64,000 nucleotides of DNA from Actinomycetes bacterium. Lineage in GTDB: Bacteria; Actinomycetota; Actinomycetes; Actinomycetales; Dermatophilaceae. The notes under the pieces were generated by a model. It ran no database searches, was not told where the DNA came from, and saw only the letters and a program-made list of their open reading frames with translations. Shown piece after piece: positions 1-10,700 of this stretch. The stretch spans positions 41,168-105,167 of the forward strand of contig JAKPEG010000001.1 of the NCBI GenBank assembly GCA_029552065.1. Reading direction: 5' to 3'. Made by a program: the position numbers and the translations under genes. Positions within the stretch are counted from its first letter, which is position 1, and each line of letters starts with the position of its first letter.

Positions 1-548
1 GTCGGTGGGGCTTCGTGGGTAAGCACCGGCTCGTCGACCTCGACGACGGCGTCGAAGGTGTCCAGTGGCAGCTCGCCGTCGCCGAAGGTGTAGGGCATCT
101 GCGGGTTCACCTGGGCGATGACGACCCCGCCGGCCTTGCGGCAGGCCGCGATTGCCGCCGGCAGCACGTTGACTTCGAGTCCCAGCGAGACGCTGCCCCC
201 GTGTGGCACGGAGGTGTGGGCCACGACGATGTCGACGCCCAGCCGCCGTTCGTAGAGCATCGGGACCTGCGAGAGGCGCATGGGGAAGTAGACGAGTCGC
301 TCGTTGTGCCGCATGCCCGCACCGACGAAGCAGGTCTCGAGCATCACGCCGGGCCGCTCGGGTATGCCGTGTGGCGCGTTGAGCAGGTGCAGTCGCCAGG
401 AACCGAGCAACTCGTCGAGCGCGCCGAGCACCCGCAGCGGGGCGCAGCAGTTGCCGCTCGTGACGACCCGCAGGTCGTGTCGACGGATGTCGATGAGCGA
501 GCCGAGCTGGTCGAGGTCGAGAGTGCGCACACCCTCACTCTTGCGCAT
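1..548 (-). CDS. Acetyl-CoA hydrolase/transferase family protein, N-terminal part (cut by window start)
   Basis: The first about 182 residues read as the N-terminal domain of the acetyl-CoA hydrolase/CoA-transferase family, whose members move CoA between short-chain acids such as acetate, succinate or 4-hydroxybutyrate. Visible family segments are VVTSGNCCAPLRVL (near residue 25), LNAPHGIPERPGVML and a conserved HTSVPHGGSVSLGLEVN. The catalytic glutamate lies in the missing C-terminal part. The ATG at 548 is the first start after the conserved domain begins; no strong Shine-Dalgarno is visible. A large inverted repeat lies just upstream. The substrate cannot be told from this part. A link to the lysine-fermentation genes 15 kb away is possible but unsupported. 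Confidence 0.8.
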   Translation of the reverse strand, partial: MRKSEGVRTLDLDQLGSLIDIRRHDLRVVTSGNCCAPLRVLGALDELLGSWRLHLLNAPHGIPERPGVMLETCFVGAGMRHNERLVYFPMRLSQVPMLYERRLGVDIVVAHTSVPHGGSVSLGLEVNVLPAAIAACRKAGGVVIAQVNPQMPYTFGDGELPLDTFDAVVEVDEPVLTHEAPP

Positions 549-570
549 CGCGCTGCCCTCGAGCCGGTCC

Positions 571-634
571 CTCGCGAGGGATGGGTTGTTGTCGCCATTT
601 CGGCGCTTGACGACAACAACCCATCCCTCACGAG
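571..634. repeat. Large inverted repeat, 24-bp arms
   Basis: The arms at 571-594 and 611-634 are reverse complements with a single mismatch and are separated by 16 bp. They contain the core GGGATGGGTTGTTGTCG and its complement. The repeat lies between two divergent genes (CoA-transferase start at 548, thioesterase start at 759), where a terminator is not expected. It could be a regulator site, an RNA hairpin in either leader, or a relic of a small mobile element. I found no second copy by eye in the window. Confidence 0.85.
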
Positions 635-758
635 AAGAGGGCGTGGCCACCGGCCGGCGGCCAGGGCGGTGGTGGCCCCGGCGACCACCACGTCCGCGGG
701 GTGAGAGGGTCGGCCACGGGTGGGGTATGCCGTGCCCGCCAGCCCCTAGGGTGGTCGC

Positions 759-1151
759 GTGGAACAACGCGTCTCGTTCAAGGTCTACTACGAGGACACG
801 GACAGCTTGGGCGTCGTCTACTACGCGAACTACTTCAAGTTCATGGAGCGCGGGCGCTCGGAGTTCCTCTCGGGGGAGGGGCGCTCGATCGCCGATTGGA
901 ACGCCGCCGGCTTTGCCCTGGTCGTGCACTCGGTGCAGGCGACCTTCAAGCGCCCGGCCGTGCTCGGCGACACGGTCGACGTCGTGACGACGCTGCGCAT
1001 GCAGTCGGTCTATCGCGGCCGCTTCCACCAGCGGATCGAACGGGCCGGCGAGGTCCTCGTCGAGGGCGATGTGGACGTCGTGTGCCTCAACCAGGACAAC
1101 AGCCTCATCGAGTTCCCGCCGGAGATCGCCGACTTTGCCGAGCGCCCCTGA
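759..1151 (+). CDS. Acyl-CoA thioesterase, YbgC/4-hydroxybenzoyl-CoA thioesterase hotdog family
   Basis: A 130-residue single hotdog domain. The family signature YYEDTDSLGVVYYANYFKF (residues about 10-28) contains the catalytic aspartate of YbgC-type thioesterases in the D-T-D-x-x-G-V-V-Y-Y-x-N pattern. Enzymes of this family hydrolyse short-chain or aromatic acyl-CoA thioesters in the cytoplasm. The GTG start at 759 follows an AGGG sequence. The length is typical. It stands alone: the Tol-Pal genes that accompany ybgC in Gram-negatives are absent, as expected for an actinomycete. The physiological substrate is unknown. Confidence 0.85.
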   Translation: MEQRVSFKVYYEDTDSLGVVYYANYFKFMERGRSEFLSGEGRSIADWNAAGFALVVHSVQATFKRPAVLGDTVDVVTTLRMQSVYRGRFHQRIERAGEVLVEGDVDVVCLNQDNSLIEFPPEIADFAERP

Positions 1152-1182
1152 CGAGGTCCGTCGGTAGCGCGTCGGTAGCGCG

Positions 1183-2364
1183 TCAGTCGCGGGAGAGCAG
1201 CACCATCACCTCGAGGTGATCGGTCTGCGGGAACATGTCGAACACGCGTGCCTCCCGAGCCCGCAGCGAGGGCATCCGGGCCAGGTCCCGCGCGAGGGTA
1301 TCGAGGTGGCAGCTCGAGTAGACGACGTGCCGCACGGCCGAGCGCTCGAGCCGGTCGGTGAGCGCGGCGTCCAAGCCCCGGCGCGGTGGGTTGACGACGA
1401 CCAGATCGGGCAGGTATCCGGCTGCCGTGTGGTCGGCCGGCTCCCGGTCTGCTGTCGCGCTGCCGAGCGCGTATGCCGTGGCGTCGCCCGCCGTGAACTC
1501 GACCGGTCCGAGCTCGGGGTGTCGTGCACACAACTCCCCGGCGCTCGCCCGTGCGCCATCGACGGCCTCGGTGGAGAGCTCGACGCCCCTCACCTCTCGG
1601 CCCGGCCCCGCGGTGAAGAGCGCGAATCCGCCTGCGCCGCAATAGAGGTCGAGGATCGAGGCCGGTTCGACGAGGTCGGCCCACGCGCGCGCCTGCTGGT
1701 AGAGCGCGTGGGCGACAGCGGTATTGGTCTGAAAGAAGCTGCCGGGGCGCAGCCGCAGGGTGACCTCGCCGAGCGGCATACGCAGCGTCTGCGATTCGGT
1801 GAGGGGGATCTCGGTCGGGCCTTCGAGGACGGCCTTGTGCTCGGGCTGGAGGTTGACCGAGACGACGGCGAGCCCGGGCAGCGCGGCGCGCAGGCGGGGG
1901 AGTCCCTCGCGGATGCGGGCGAGCTGGTGCGTGCCGCGCAGGACGAAGCGGAGCATGAGCGCGCCGTCGGGGGTGCCGGTGAGCAGGACGTGCTTGAGCT
2001 CGCCGCGCCGGCGGGGGACGTCGTAGGGGAGCAGGCGCCAACCGGCGATCGCGTCGGCGACGACCGGGATGGCCGCGGCCACCGCAGGCTCGTGCAGTGC
2101 GCAGGCACGCAGGTCGACGCCGTGCCCGTCCGGGCCGAGGATGCCCAGCGTGGGCGCGCTCGGGGAGCCGCCGACGACGAGCTTGGCCTTGTTGCGGAAG
2201 CCCCGCTCGGCGCTCGTCACGGGGTCGAGCCAGCCCAGGCCCGGTGCGGCGGGGGAGAGGGCCTCGCGGGCGCGGGCCGCCTTGGTGGCCACCTGCTCGG
2301 GATAGGCGACGCTCAACCGGGTGCACGAGCGGCATACCCCCGCCTCGGCGTAGTCGCATCGCAC
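1183..2364 (-). CDS. rlmC: 23S rRNA (uracil-5-)-methyltransferase, RlmC/RumA family
   Basis: A 393-residue SAM-dependent RNA m5U methyltransferase. Cysteines at residues 3, 11, 14 and 88 match the iron-sulfur cluster ligands of RlmC/RlmD-type enzymes. The SAM-binding loop ILDLYCGAGGFALF, the VVNPPRRGL motif, the catalytic-cysteine segment VYSSCH and the C-terminal DMFPQTDHLEVM are all present. No TRAM domain is seen at the N terminus, which favours RlmC (methylates U747 of 23S rRNA in E. coli) over RlmD. The length is close to E. coli RlmC (375). The GTG start at 2364 puts the first cysteine at residue 3. It follows the DUF2332 gene by 9 bp, so the two are probably co-transcribed. The exact target uridine is inferred. 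Confidence 0.85.
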   Translation of the reverse strand: MRCDYAEAGVCRSCTRLSVAYPEQVATKAARAREALSPAAPGLGWLDPVTSAERGFRNKAKLVVGGSPSAPTLGILGPDGHGVDLRACALHEPAVAAAIPVVADAIAGWRLLPYDVPRRRGELKHVLLTGTPDGALMLRFVLRGTHQLARIREGLPRLRAALPGLAVVSVNLQPEHKAVLEGPTEIPLTESQTLRMPLGEVTLRLRPGSFFQTNTAVAHALYQQARAWADLVEPASILDLYCGAGGFALFTAGPGREVRGVELSTEAVDGARASAGELCARHPELGPVEFTAGDATAYALGSATADREPADHTAAGYLPDLVVVNPPRRGLDAALTDRLERSAVRHVVYSSCHLDTLARDLARMPSLRAREARVFDMFPQTDHLEVMVLLSRD

Positions 2365-2373
2365 CCCGACAGG

Positions 2374-3567
2374 CTAGCCGGAGTCTGCGGGACCGTCCGG
2401 CGGACTCCGCGTCGGGTGCGCCGGCCGCGCCGGTTGCCACCTGCGGATCCACTCGCCGTGCGGATGGCAGGTCCCCCAGACGAGCGGCGGACGCTCGGCG
2501 CCCTCACGCCAGGCGCGCACGCCTAGCACCGTCCCGCTGTCGTCGGCCGACCAGCCCCCGACCAGCGGCATGCCGGGCGCTGCCCCGGCCGGCTCCGCCG
2601 TCGCCCATGACACCGGTATGCCGCTGCGAGAGGCGAATTCCGCCATCGTGGTTACCAGCTCCGGGCGCCGCGCACGTTCCACGTAGGTCAACGCCCACGA
2701 CGAGAAGACGACCACGTGCAGCTGCTCGGGGTCCAGGCCGTCGGTCGCGTCCTTGAGGAGCTGGGGCAGCCCGTCGACGAGGTCGCCGGTCACCACGACC
2801 GGGGGATCGTCGGCGACGAGCCGGGCCGCGGCGGCGAAGCGCTCTACGCGGGCCGGTTGGTCGGGCCACAGGCAGGCCTCGAGCCAGCGCACTGCGCTCG
2901 GGTCCCGCAGCGAGGGCGGGTCGGCATCGATGCCTCGATGCGCGCGGACACGGGGGAGTTGCGCCGAACCGAGCGGCGCGGAGTCCGCGGTCAACCGGCC
3001 CGCGCAGCGGACCGGCGACGCTGGATCGCCGTAGGTGACGGTGCGACCCGAGGGGTCGGTGAGCTGGACGGCATACCGGTCGAGCGCGAGCAGAAGGCCT
3101 GCGCTGCACCCCAACTCGACGAGCACCAGGTCGCGATCCGGCAGGTCGGCGGCGACGTCGGCCAGCAGGGGAGCGAGGTATGCCGCGCGGTTGACCTCGT
3201 TGGTCTGGGTATTGCGGGTGGCGACCACCTGTTCGAGCTGCTCGCGGTGGTCGAGAACGGCCGCCCTGATCTCCGGCCAGGGGTCGCCCGTGGTTGGGAC
3301 GTTGGGGGCGCCGACGACGCTGGAATACCACCGTGCAGCCGGCAGGTCCGGGCGGGAGAGCATCAGGTCGTGGATGGCGGCGAGCAGGAGGACCGCTCGG
3401 GCCTGCCCTGGCCGGGCGTGGGTGAGGATGGCCGCCACCAGCTCGTCGTCCGCGGCGGCGGACGCGATCCGGTGGTAGAGCGGGAGGTGGGCGTAGTCCG
3501 CGGCAAATCGGCGCAGTCCGTCGCGAATGCCGGCCAGCCCCACAACCCGTGCGTCCCGATCAGCCAC
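2374..3567 (-). CDS. DUF2332 family protein
   Basis: About 397 residues of the DUF2332 family, common in actinobacteria and without a known function. Recognisable parts are the N-terminal FAADYAHLPLYHRIASAAADD and a central LVELGCSAGLLLALDRY that resembles a nucleotide- or SAM-binding glycine loop. I chose the GTG at 3567 because it starts just before the conserved domain; the longer reading from 3720 adds an Arg/Gly-rich stretch that looks non-coding and would overlap the secreted-protein gene that starts at 3666 on the other strand. It lies directly upstream of the rRNA methyltransferase gene with a 9-bp gap, so a role linked to RNA or nucleotide methylation is conceivable but unproven. Confidence 0.75.
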   Translation of the reverse strand: MADRDARVVGLAGIRDGLRRFAADYAHLPLYHRIASAAADDELVAAILTHARPGQARAVLLLAAIHDLMLSRPDLPAARWYSSVVGAPNVPTTGDPWPEIRAAVLDHREQLEQVVATRNTQTNEVNRAAYLAPLLADVAADLPDRDLVLVELGCSAGLLLALDRYAVQLTDPSGRTVTYGDPASPVRCAGRLTADSAPLGSAQLPRVRAHRGIDADPPSLRDPSAVRWLEACLWPDQPARVERFAAAARLVADDPPVVVTGDLVDGLPQLLKDATDGLDPEQLHVVVFSSWALTYVERARRPELVTTMAEFASRSGIPVSWATAEPAGAAPGMPLVGGWSADDSGTVLGVRAWREGAERPPLVWGTCHPHGEWIRRWQPARPAHPTRSPPDGPADSG

Positions 3568-3665
3568 GCGGTCATCGTGCCAGGTATCAGGCGGGCCGGC
3601 CGTAGCTCCTCCGGCGTACCGAGAGCCTCTCCCCAGGCCCTCCCACACGGAAACGAGAACCACAC

Positions 3666-4109
3666 ATGCGCACGAAGAAGACCCTCGCCACCGCTCTCGC
3701 CCTCGCGGCCTCGGCGGCAATGTCCGTTGCCGTCGCCGGTTCGGCGTCGGCGAACACCAGCAGCGGATGCACGGTCGTTCCGCTCAAGCCCATCTTCGCC
3801 GGATTCAACAGTTCGGGGGTGAAGCTGGTCAACTACCGGATCAGCGTCTCCTGCTCGTCCGGCCGCACGGTGAGCATCCAGCAGGAGCGCTACGAGGAGG
3901 ACAGCTGGCCGAACGGCGATGACTTCCTGGGCGCCACCTCGTTCAGCAGCTCGGGCGTCACCACGCTGAACAACGTCCGCACCCTCGTCGACGGCGAACT
4001 CGGCGACGAGGAGGTTTACCACAACGTGCGCTTCCGCGTCTCGAGCAACGGCGTGACCTCGCCGTGGACGTCGTGGCAGAAGAGCGCCGTGCTCACGATC
4101 CCGAACTGA
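3666..4109 (+). CDS. Small secreted protein of unknown function
   Basis: A 147-residue protein with a clear Sec signal peptide: MRTKKT basic start, an alanine-rich hydrophobic core to about residue 26, and a probable AxA cleavage near SASA-NTSS (residues 26-30). The mature part is about 117 residues with two cysteines (about residues 35 and 64) that may form a disulfide. It is rich in Ser, Thr, Val and Asn with alternating patterns suggesting a beta-sandwich. I do not recognise the family. It is preceded by a purine-rich GGAAACGAGAA about 8 nt before the ATG and followed by a strong hairpin terminator, so it is a single-gene unit. Confidence 0.8.
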   Translation: MRTKKTLATALALAASAAMSVAVAGSASANTSSGCTVVPLKPIFAGFNSSGVKLVNYRISVSCSSGRTVSIQQERYEEDSWPNGDDFLGATSFSSSGVTTLNNVRTLVDGELGDEEVYHNVRFRVSSNGVTSPWTSWQKSAVLTIPN

Positions 4110-4134
4110 CCGCATCTCACTGCACCTGCGCATC

Positions 4135-4167
4135 GTGGGCGGGTCGAGCGCTGCTCGGCCCGCCCAC
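4135..4167 (+). terminator. Hairpin terminator after the secreted-protein gene
   Basis: Arms of 15 bp at 4135-4149 and 4153-4167 with one mismatch and a 3-nt loop, all GC-rich, 26 nt after the stop codon. There is no U-tract, as is common for actinobacterial terminators. Confidence 0.75.
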
Positions 4168-4301
4168 GCCGGTCTGCCGGTGCCGGCTTGCGGGGATCCT
4201 CTTCCCCCGTAATTCCGACATAATGTCGATTATCGGCGAACTGGGTGTGGAGTGGCGCAGCTGGATGAGGCTCGGTGAGCCCGCGTCGACCCGGAACGCG
4301 C

Positions 4302-4388
4302 CTGCGCGGCATACGGTATGCCGTTGCTTCGACGTATGCCGGGATCGTCACCATTTCGGACCGCACCCGGCGGACCAATGGCATTCCG
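4302..4388. repeat. 87-bp module, copy 1
   Basis: Aligns without gaps to 4526-4612, offset 224 bp. The first 27 bp are identical and include the palindrome CGGCATACGGTATGCCG (4307-4323). The end ACCAATGGCATTC is also identical, while the middle 45 bp has drifted. The rest of the 540-bp gap 4110-4651, between two convergent genes, holds no credible gene: only the terminator at 4135, the two modules and further GTATGCCG-type octamers. Confidence 0.8.
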
Positions 4389-4525
4389 TGTGGCCGCGAG
4401 CGAGCCGGCCCGCGCGAGCATGGCAGGAGGCGTGCGAGTGCGTGGTCAACGAGCGCGACGCGAGCTCCGGAGTGACGGCAGCGACCCCGGCCAGGCCTTC
4501 GTCGTGAGGCACGAAGCGGTCGCGG

Positions 4526-4612
4526 CTGCGCGGCATACGGTATGCCGTTGCTCCGACGGAAGCCGGAAACATCCGGGTTTGGTGCTCTCGGTCCGGAACC
4601 AATGGCATTCGG
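4526..4612. repeat. 87-bp module, copy 2
   Basis: Second copy of the module at 4302-4388, same length and orientation. Its palindrome is at 4531-4547. On the minus strand both copies give similar short reading frames (MPLV... ATAYRMPR), but the divergent middles and lack of ribosome binding sites argue for a DNA- or RNA-level element rather than a gene. Confidence 0.8.
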
Positions 4613-4651
4613 TATGTCGCGGCATGCCCTCGACGCCCGCCCCGAGGTCGC

Positions 4652-7399
<2,748 letters not shown>

Positions 7400-7410
7400 T
7401 CACTGACCCC

Positions 7411-8628
7411 ATGCCGGACGCCCCGCCTGACGGCCTCCCGCACGGCCTTCCGCCCGGCCGCGTGGACGGCCGCGTGGACGGCCGCGTGGATGGCGCCGTG
7501 GCGGATGCCCGGGCGGCGACCGCGGCGGACGCCGTGCGGGTCCTGTTCGGACGTCGGCTCGCCGCCCTGCCGGGCACCTGGCTGCCGACCGTCACCGGGC
7601 CCGGGCGGCGGGTGTGGCGGGGCCCCTGGCACTACTGGTGGCATGCCCACGTCCTCGACGCGCTCGTCGACGAGGCGCTTCGCGACCGGGCGGCGGGGCG
7701 GCATACCGAAGCGGCGGATGCCGTGCGGCGCGCCACGGCGTTGCTGCGGACGCTGCGCCTGCGCAATCTCGGCACCTTCCGCAACCACTACTACGACGAC
7801 ATGGCCTGGCTCGCACTCGCGGCCGGCCGGCTCGACCGTCTCGGCCACGCCCGCGGACCGATCGGCGTCGCGCGCGCGGCCGAACGGCGTCTCACACCGA
7901 CACTGCGCCTCGGCGACACCCCGGAGCTGGGTGGCGGGGTCTACTGGAACGACACGCACGACTTCAAGAACGTCCCCGCCTCGGCGCCGGCGGCCCTGCA
8001 CTTCGCGCGCACCGGGGATCTCGACCGGGCCCGGCGCGTGGCCGACTGGATCCTCGCCCGGCTCGTGGACTCGCAGACGGGGCTGGTCCTCGACGGGCTG
8101 CGAATCGGGCCCGACGGGTCGACCGCGCTCGTCGCCGACATCTACACCTACAACCAGGGCACCGTGCTCGGGCTGCTCGTCGAACTGGGCGATCCCGCCA
8201 GCCTCGCGCGCGCGGCCGATCTCGTCGCGGCTGTGCGGGCCCACCTCACCACCGACCCGGCCGGCCGGGTCCTACGCGGGCACGGCGGGCACGACGGCGG
8301 CCTTTTCACCGGCATCCTCGTCCGCTACCTCGCCCTCGCCGCCCACTCCCCCGGGCTCGACGCCGCGGCGCGTGCGACCGCCGTGGACCTGGTCACCAGC
8401 ACCGCGGACGCGCTGTGGACGGGGCGCCGATCGATTACTCCCCCACCCAGATCCGGTATGCCGTCCGCCCCCGTTCCGGTCTTCTCACCCGAGCCGGTCG
8501 AGCCGGCCGACGAGACCCGACCACGCGGCATACCGGTGGAGCTGTCCACCCAGGTGCAGGCATGGACGATCCTCGAGGCGGCCGCGAGCCTGCGCCCCTC
8601 CGGAAGGTCGCCGCGAATGATCGCCTAG
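7411..8628 (+). CDS. Glycoside hydrolase family 76 (alpha-1,6-mannanase-like) protein
   Basis: About 405 residues with an (alpha/alpha)6-barrel enzyme signature. [11 protein letters not shown] holds the paired aspartates used for catalysis in GH76, and [15 protein letters not shown] plus [12 protein letters not shown] are typical substrate-cleft segments. GH76 enzymes cut alpha-1,6-mannan. In an actinomycete the substrate could be its own lipomannan-type glycan or external mannan. No signal peptide is apparent, so an intracellular location is likely. The N terminus has an odd tandem GRVD repeat encoded by three 12-bp units at 7456-7491. The ATG at 7411 was chosen; a GTG at 7393 is possible. 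It is divergent from furA. Confidence 0.8.
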   Translation: MPDAPPDGLPHGLPPGRVDGRVDGRVDGAVADARAATAADAVRVLFGRRLAALPGTWLPTVTGPGRRVWRGPWHYWWHAHVLDALVDEALRDRAAGRHTEAADAVRRATALLRTLRLRNLGTFRNHYYDDMAWLALAAGRLDRLGHARGPIGVARAAERRLTPTLRLGDTPELGGGVYWNDTHDFKNVPASAPAALHFARTGDLDRARRVADWILARLVDSQTGLVLDGLRIGPDGSTALVADIYTYNQGTVLGLLVELGDPASLARAADLVAAVRAHLTTDPAGRVLRGHGGHDGGLFTGILVRYLALAAHSPGLDAAARATAVDLVTSTADALWTGRRSITPPPRSGMPSAPVPVFSPEPVEPADETRPRGIPVELSTQVQAWTILEAAASLRPSGRSPRMIA

Positions 8629-8756
8629 ACCCCCACGATGACCCAGCGGGTTCCCTCGTGCGGCTCGGGCGTGGGCGCCGCCCCCGGCCGGGTGCACGGC
8701 GTGGCGCGCGGCATACCGGTGTCGTCGAACCCGGCCCTGTGCCACCCTTGGGCGCC

Positions 8757-10145
8757 ATGAGCACTCCTGGGGCGATCTCCTCCGCTCCCGCCCCGAAGTT
8801 CGTCGAGACCCGCGAGCAGAAGACCTGGTACTGGTACGACTGGGCCAACTCCGCCTATGTCACCACGACTGCGACGGTGCTCTTCGCGCCCTACCTCACC
8901 TCGATCGCCACCAATGCCGCCTGCCCCGGACTGCCCGAGGGCCAGACCTGCGCGACCACCCTGAATGTCCTGGGCGTGGGAATCGTGCCCGGGTCCCTCG
9001 CCTCGTTCACCGTGACCGCGACGACGATCGTGTCGGCCGTCTTCCTCATCTTCGTCGGCGGGATCGCCGACCGCAGCGCCCATCCGACGGCCCTGCTCGG
9101 CGGCTTCGCGTGGGTCGGTGCCCTTGCCGCGAGCCTCATGTTCTTCGTCACCGGCACGAACTGGCAGCTGGGGGTCGGGCTGCTGTTCGTCGCCAACATC
9201 TGCCTGGGCTCCTCGCTCGTCGTCTACGACGCACTGCTCGTGCGGATCGCCCGGCCCGACGACCGGGACCGGGTGTCGTCCAAGGGATGGGCCTTCGGTT
9301 ACCTCGGCGGCGGCCTGCTGCTCGCCCTCAACTTCGTGCTCGTCGCCAAGCCGAGCCTCGTGGGCCTGGACACCGGCGGGGCGGTCCGGGTGAGCCTGCT
9401 CATGGCGGGCCTGTGGTGGGGCCTGTTCACGCTCATCCCGTTCCGGGGGCTGCGCCATGTCACCCGCGTCGTCGACGAATCGGTTGCCCCGGCCGGCAGC
9501 CTCTCAGGTGGTTTCCGCCAGCTCGGGGCCACGCTGCGCGACCTGCGCAACTACCCGCAGACGCTGCTCTTCCTGCTCGCCTACCTGTTCTTCAACGACG
9601 GCATCCAGACCGTGATCAGCTCGTCCTCGCTCTATGGAGTCCGGGAACTGCAGTTCAGCGAGTCGGTCATGCTCGGGCTCTTCCTCTTCGTCCAGTTCGT
9701 CGCGTTCGGCGGGGCGCTCCTGTTCGGCCGGATCGCCTCCCGGATCGGGGCGTGGCGCACCGTCCTGTCCTCGCTCGGAGTCTGGACGGTCATCGTCGTC
9801 GTCGCCTTCTTCATCCCGGCCAAGGCGATGGCCGGACTGTTCGCCCTCGGCCTGGGGATCGGCCTGGTCCTCGGTGGCTCCCAGGCGCTGTCCCGTTCGC
9901 TCTACAGTCAACTGGTGCCGCGGGGTCGGGAGGCGGAGTACTTCAGCTTCTACCAGGCGATGGAACGCGGGACGAGTTGGTTCGGGACGGCGATCTTCGG
10001 CCTCGTCTACCAGCTCACCCTCTCCTACCGCACGGCCATCGTCGCCCTCATCGTCTTCTTCGTCCTCGGCGGGATCCTGCTTTCTCGGGTCCGGATGCGC
10101 GAAGGCATCCTTCAGGCCGGCAATGAGGTCCCCGCCGTCGTCTGA
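8757..10145 (+). CDS. MFS transporter, UMF1 (Atg22-like) family
   Basis: A 462-residue membrane protein with about 12 predicted helices. The N-terminal TWYWYDWANSAYVTTT is the hallmark of the UMF1/Atg22-like branch of the major facilitator superfamily, whose yeast member exports amino acids from the vacuole. Other segments in keeping are GGIADRS in the loop after TM2, VYDALLVRIA and GGSQALSRSLYSQLVP. The bacterial substrate is unknown. The ATG at 8757 is the first start before the conserved WYWYDW; the longer frame upstream runs antisense-like through the GH76 gene. It is about 130 bp from the GH76 gene and may share its transcript. Confidence 0.85.
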   Translation: MSTPGAISSAPAPKFVETREQKTWYWYDWANSAYVTTTATVLFAPYLTSIATNAACPGLPEGQTCATTLNVLGVGIVPGSLASFTVTATTIVSAVFLIFVGGIADRSAHPTALLGGFAWVGALAASLMFFVTGTNWQLGVGLLFVANICLGSSLVVYDALLVRIARPDDRDRVSSKGWAFGYLGGGLLLALNFVLVAKPSLVGLDTGGAVRVSLLMAGLWWGLFTLIPFRGLRHVTRVVDESVAPAGSLSGGFRQLGATLRDLRNYPQTLLFLLAYLFFNDGIQTVISSSSLYGVRELQFSESVMLGLFLFVQFVAFGGALLFGRIASRIGAWRTVLSSLGVWTVIVVVAFFIPAKAMAGLFALGLGIGLVLGGSQALSRSLYSQLVPRGREAEYFSFYQAMERGTSWFGTAIFGLVYQLTLSYRTAIVALIVFFVLGGILLSRVRMREGILQAGNEVPAVV

Positions 10146-10179
10146 AACCCCTCCCGGGAAAGTCCGCCGGAAAGTTCAC

Positions 10180-10207
10180 GGGAACAAGGCAACCCTTTCG
10201 GGCGTTC
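10180..10207 (+). promoter_or_regulatory. SigR/SigH-type promoter for rbpA
   Basis: GGGAAC at 10180-10185 and GTTC at 10204-10207 are separated by 18 bp. This fits the SigR/SigH consensus of thiol-stress ECF sigma factors (GGGAAT, 18 bp, GTT). rbpA is a known SigR target in Streptomyces, which supports the call. The leader to the ATG would be about 70 nt. Confidence 0.65.
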
Positions 10208-10285
10208 AACCGTCTGACCGTACGTGGACCAGGGGGGTCCGTCGTCGACTCCCTCCCCCGCGTCCACGTCGAAGGAGGGAATGAC

Positions 10286-10639
10286 ATGGCCGACCGCGCG
10301 CTCCGCGGCACCCGACTGGGCGCCTTCAGCATGGAGTCCGACGCCAACGTGGTCCCCAGCGAACGCCGGATCACCGTCTACGTGTGCCCACAGGGACATC
10401 GCAGCGAGCTCCCGTTCAGCATCGAGGCGGACATCCCGCCGTCCTGGGAGTGTCGCTGTGGTGCCGTCGCGCGACTGCTCGACGGCGGTGAGATCGAGAC
10501 CAAGCCCACCCGCCCCCAGCGGACGCACTGGGACATGTTGCTCGAACGCCGCTCGATCCCCGAGCTCGAGGAACTGCTCCAGGAGCGCCTCCAGCTCCTG
10601 CGCGCCTCGCGCGGCGAGGGCAGCCGACAGAGCGCCTGA
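10286..10639 (+). CDS. rbpA: RNA polymerase-binding protein RbpA
   Basis: A 117-residue actinobacterial transcription factor that binds RNA polymerase and the principal sigma factor and stabilises the open promoter complex. The N-terminal tail with MADRALRGTRLGAFSMESD, the zinc-binding core with CPQGH (about residues 34-38) and CRCG (about 56-59), the basic linker KPTRPQRTHWDML and the C-terminal sigma-interacting helix RSIPELEELLQERLQLLR all match. A strong ribosome site AAGGAGGG lies before the ATG. A SigR-like promoter lies upstream and a bidirectional terminator downstream, so it is a monocistronic stress-responsive gene. Confidence 0.95.
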   Translation: MADRALRGTRLGAFSMESDANVVPSERRITVYVCPQGHRSELPFSIEADIPPSWECRCGAVARLLDGGEIETKPTRPQRTHWDMLLERRSIPELEELLQERLQLLRASRGEGSRQSA

Positions 10640-10657
10640 CGCACGCCGATCCACCGG

Positions 10658-10694
10658 TCGGCCCGGCATCTTCCGTGCGAAGGTGCCGGGCCGA
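10658..10694. terminator. Bidirectional terminator between rbpA and fxsA
   Basis: About 15-bp arms (10658-10672 and 10680-10694) with one mismatch and a 7-nt loop, rich in GC with a short T/A edge at the loop side. It sits between two convergent genes. Confidence 0.8.
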
Positions 10695-10700
10695 TCGCTG

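Noticed and set aside
15-704. Long plus-strand frames over the first 700 bp
   Set aside because: They are antisense or frame-shifted readings of the minus-strand CoA-transferase gene; composition is Arg/His/Val-rich without any family motif.
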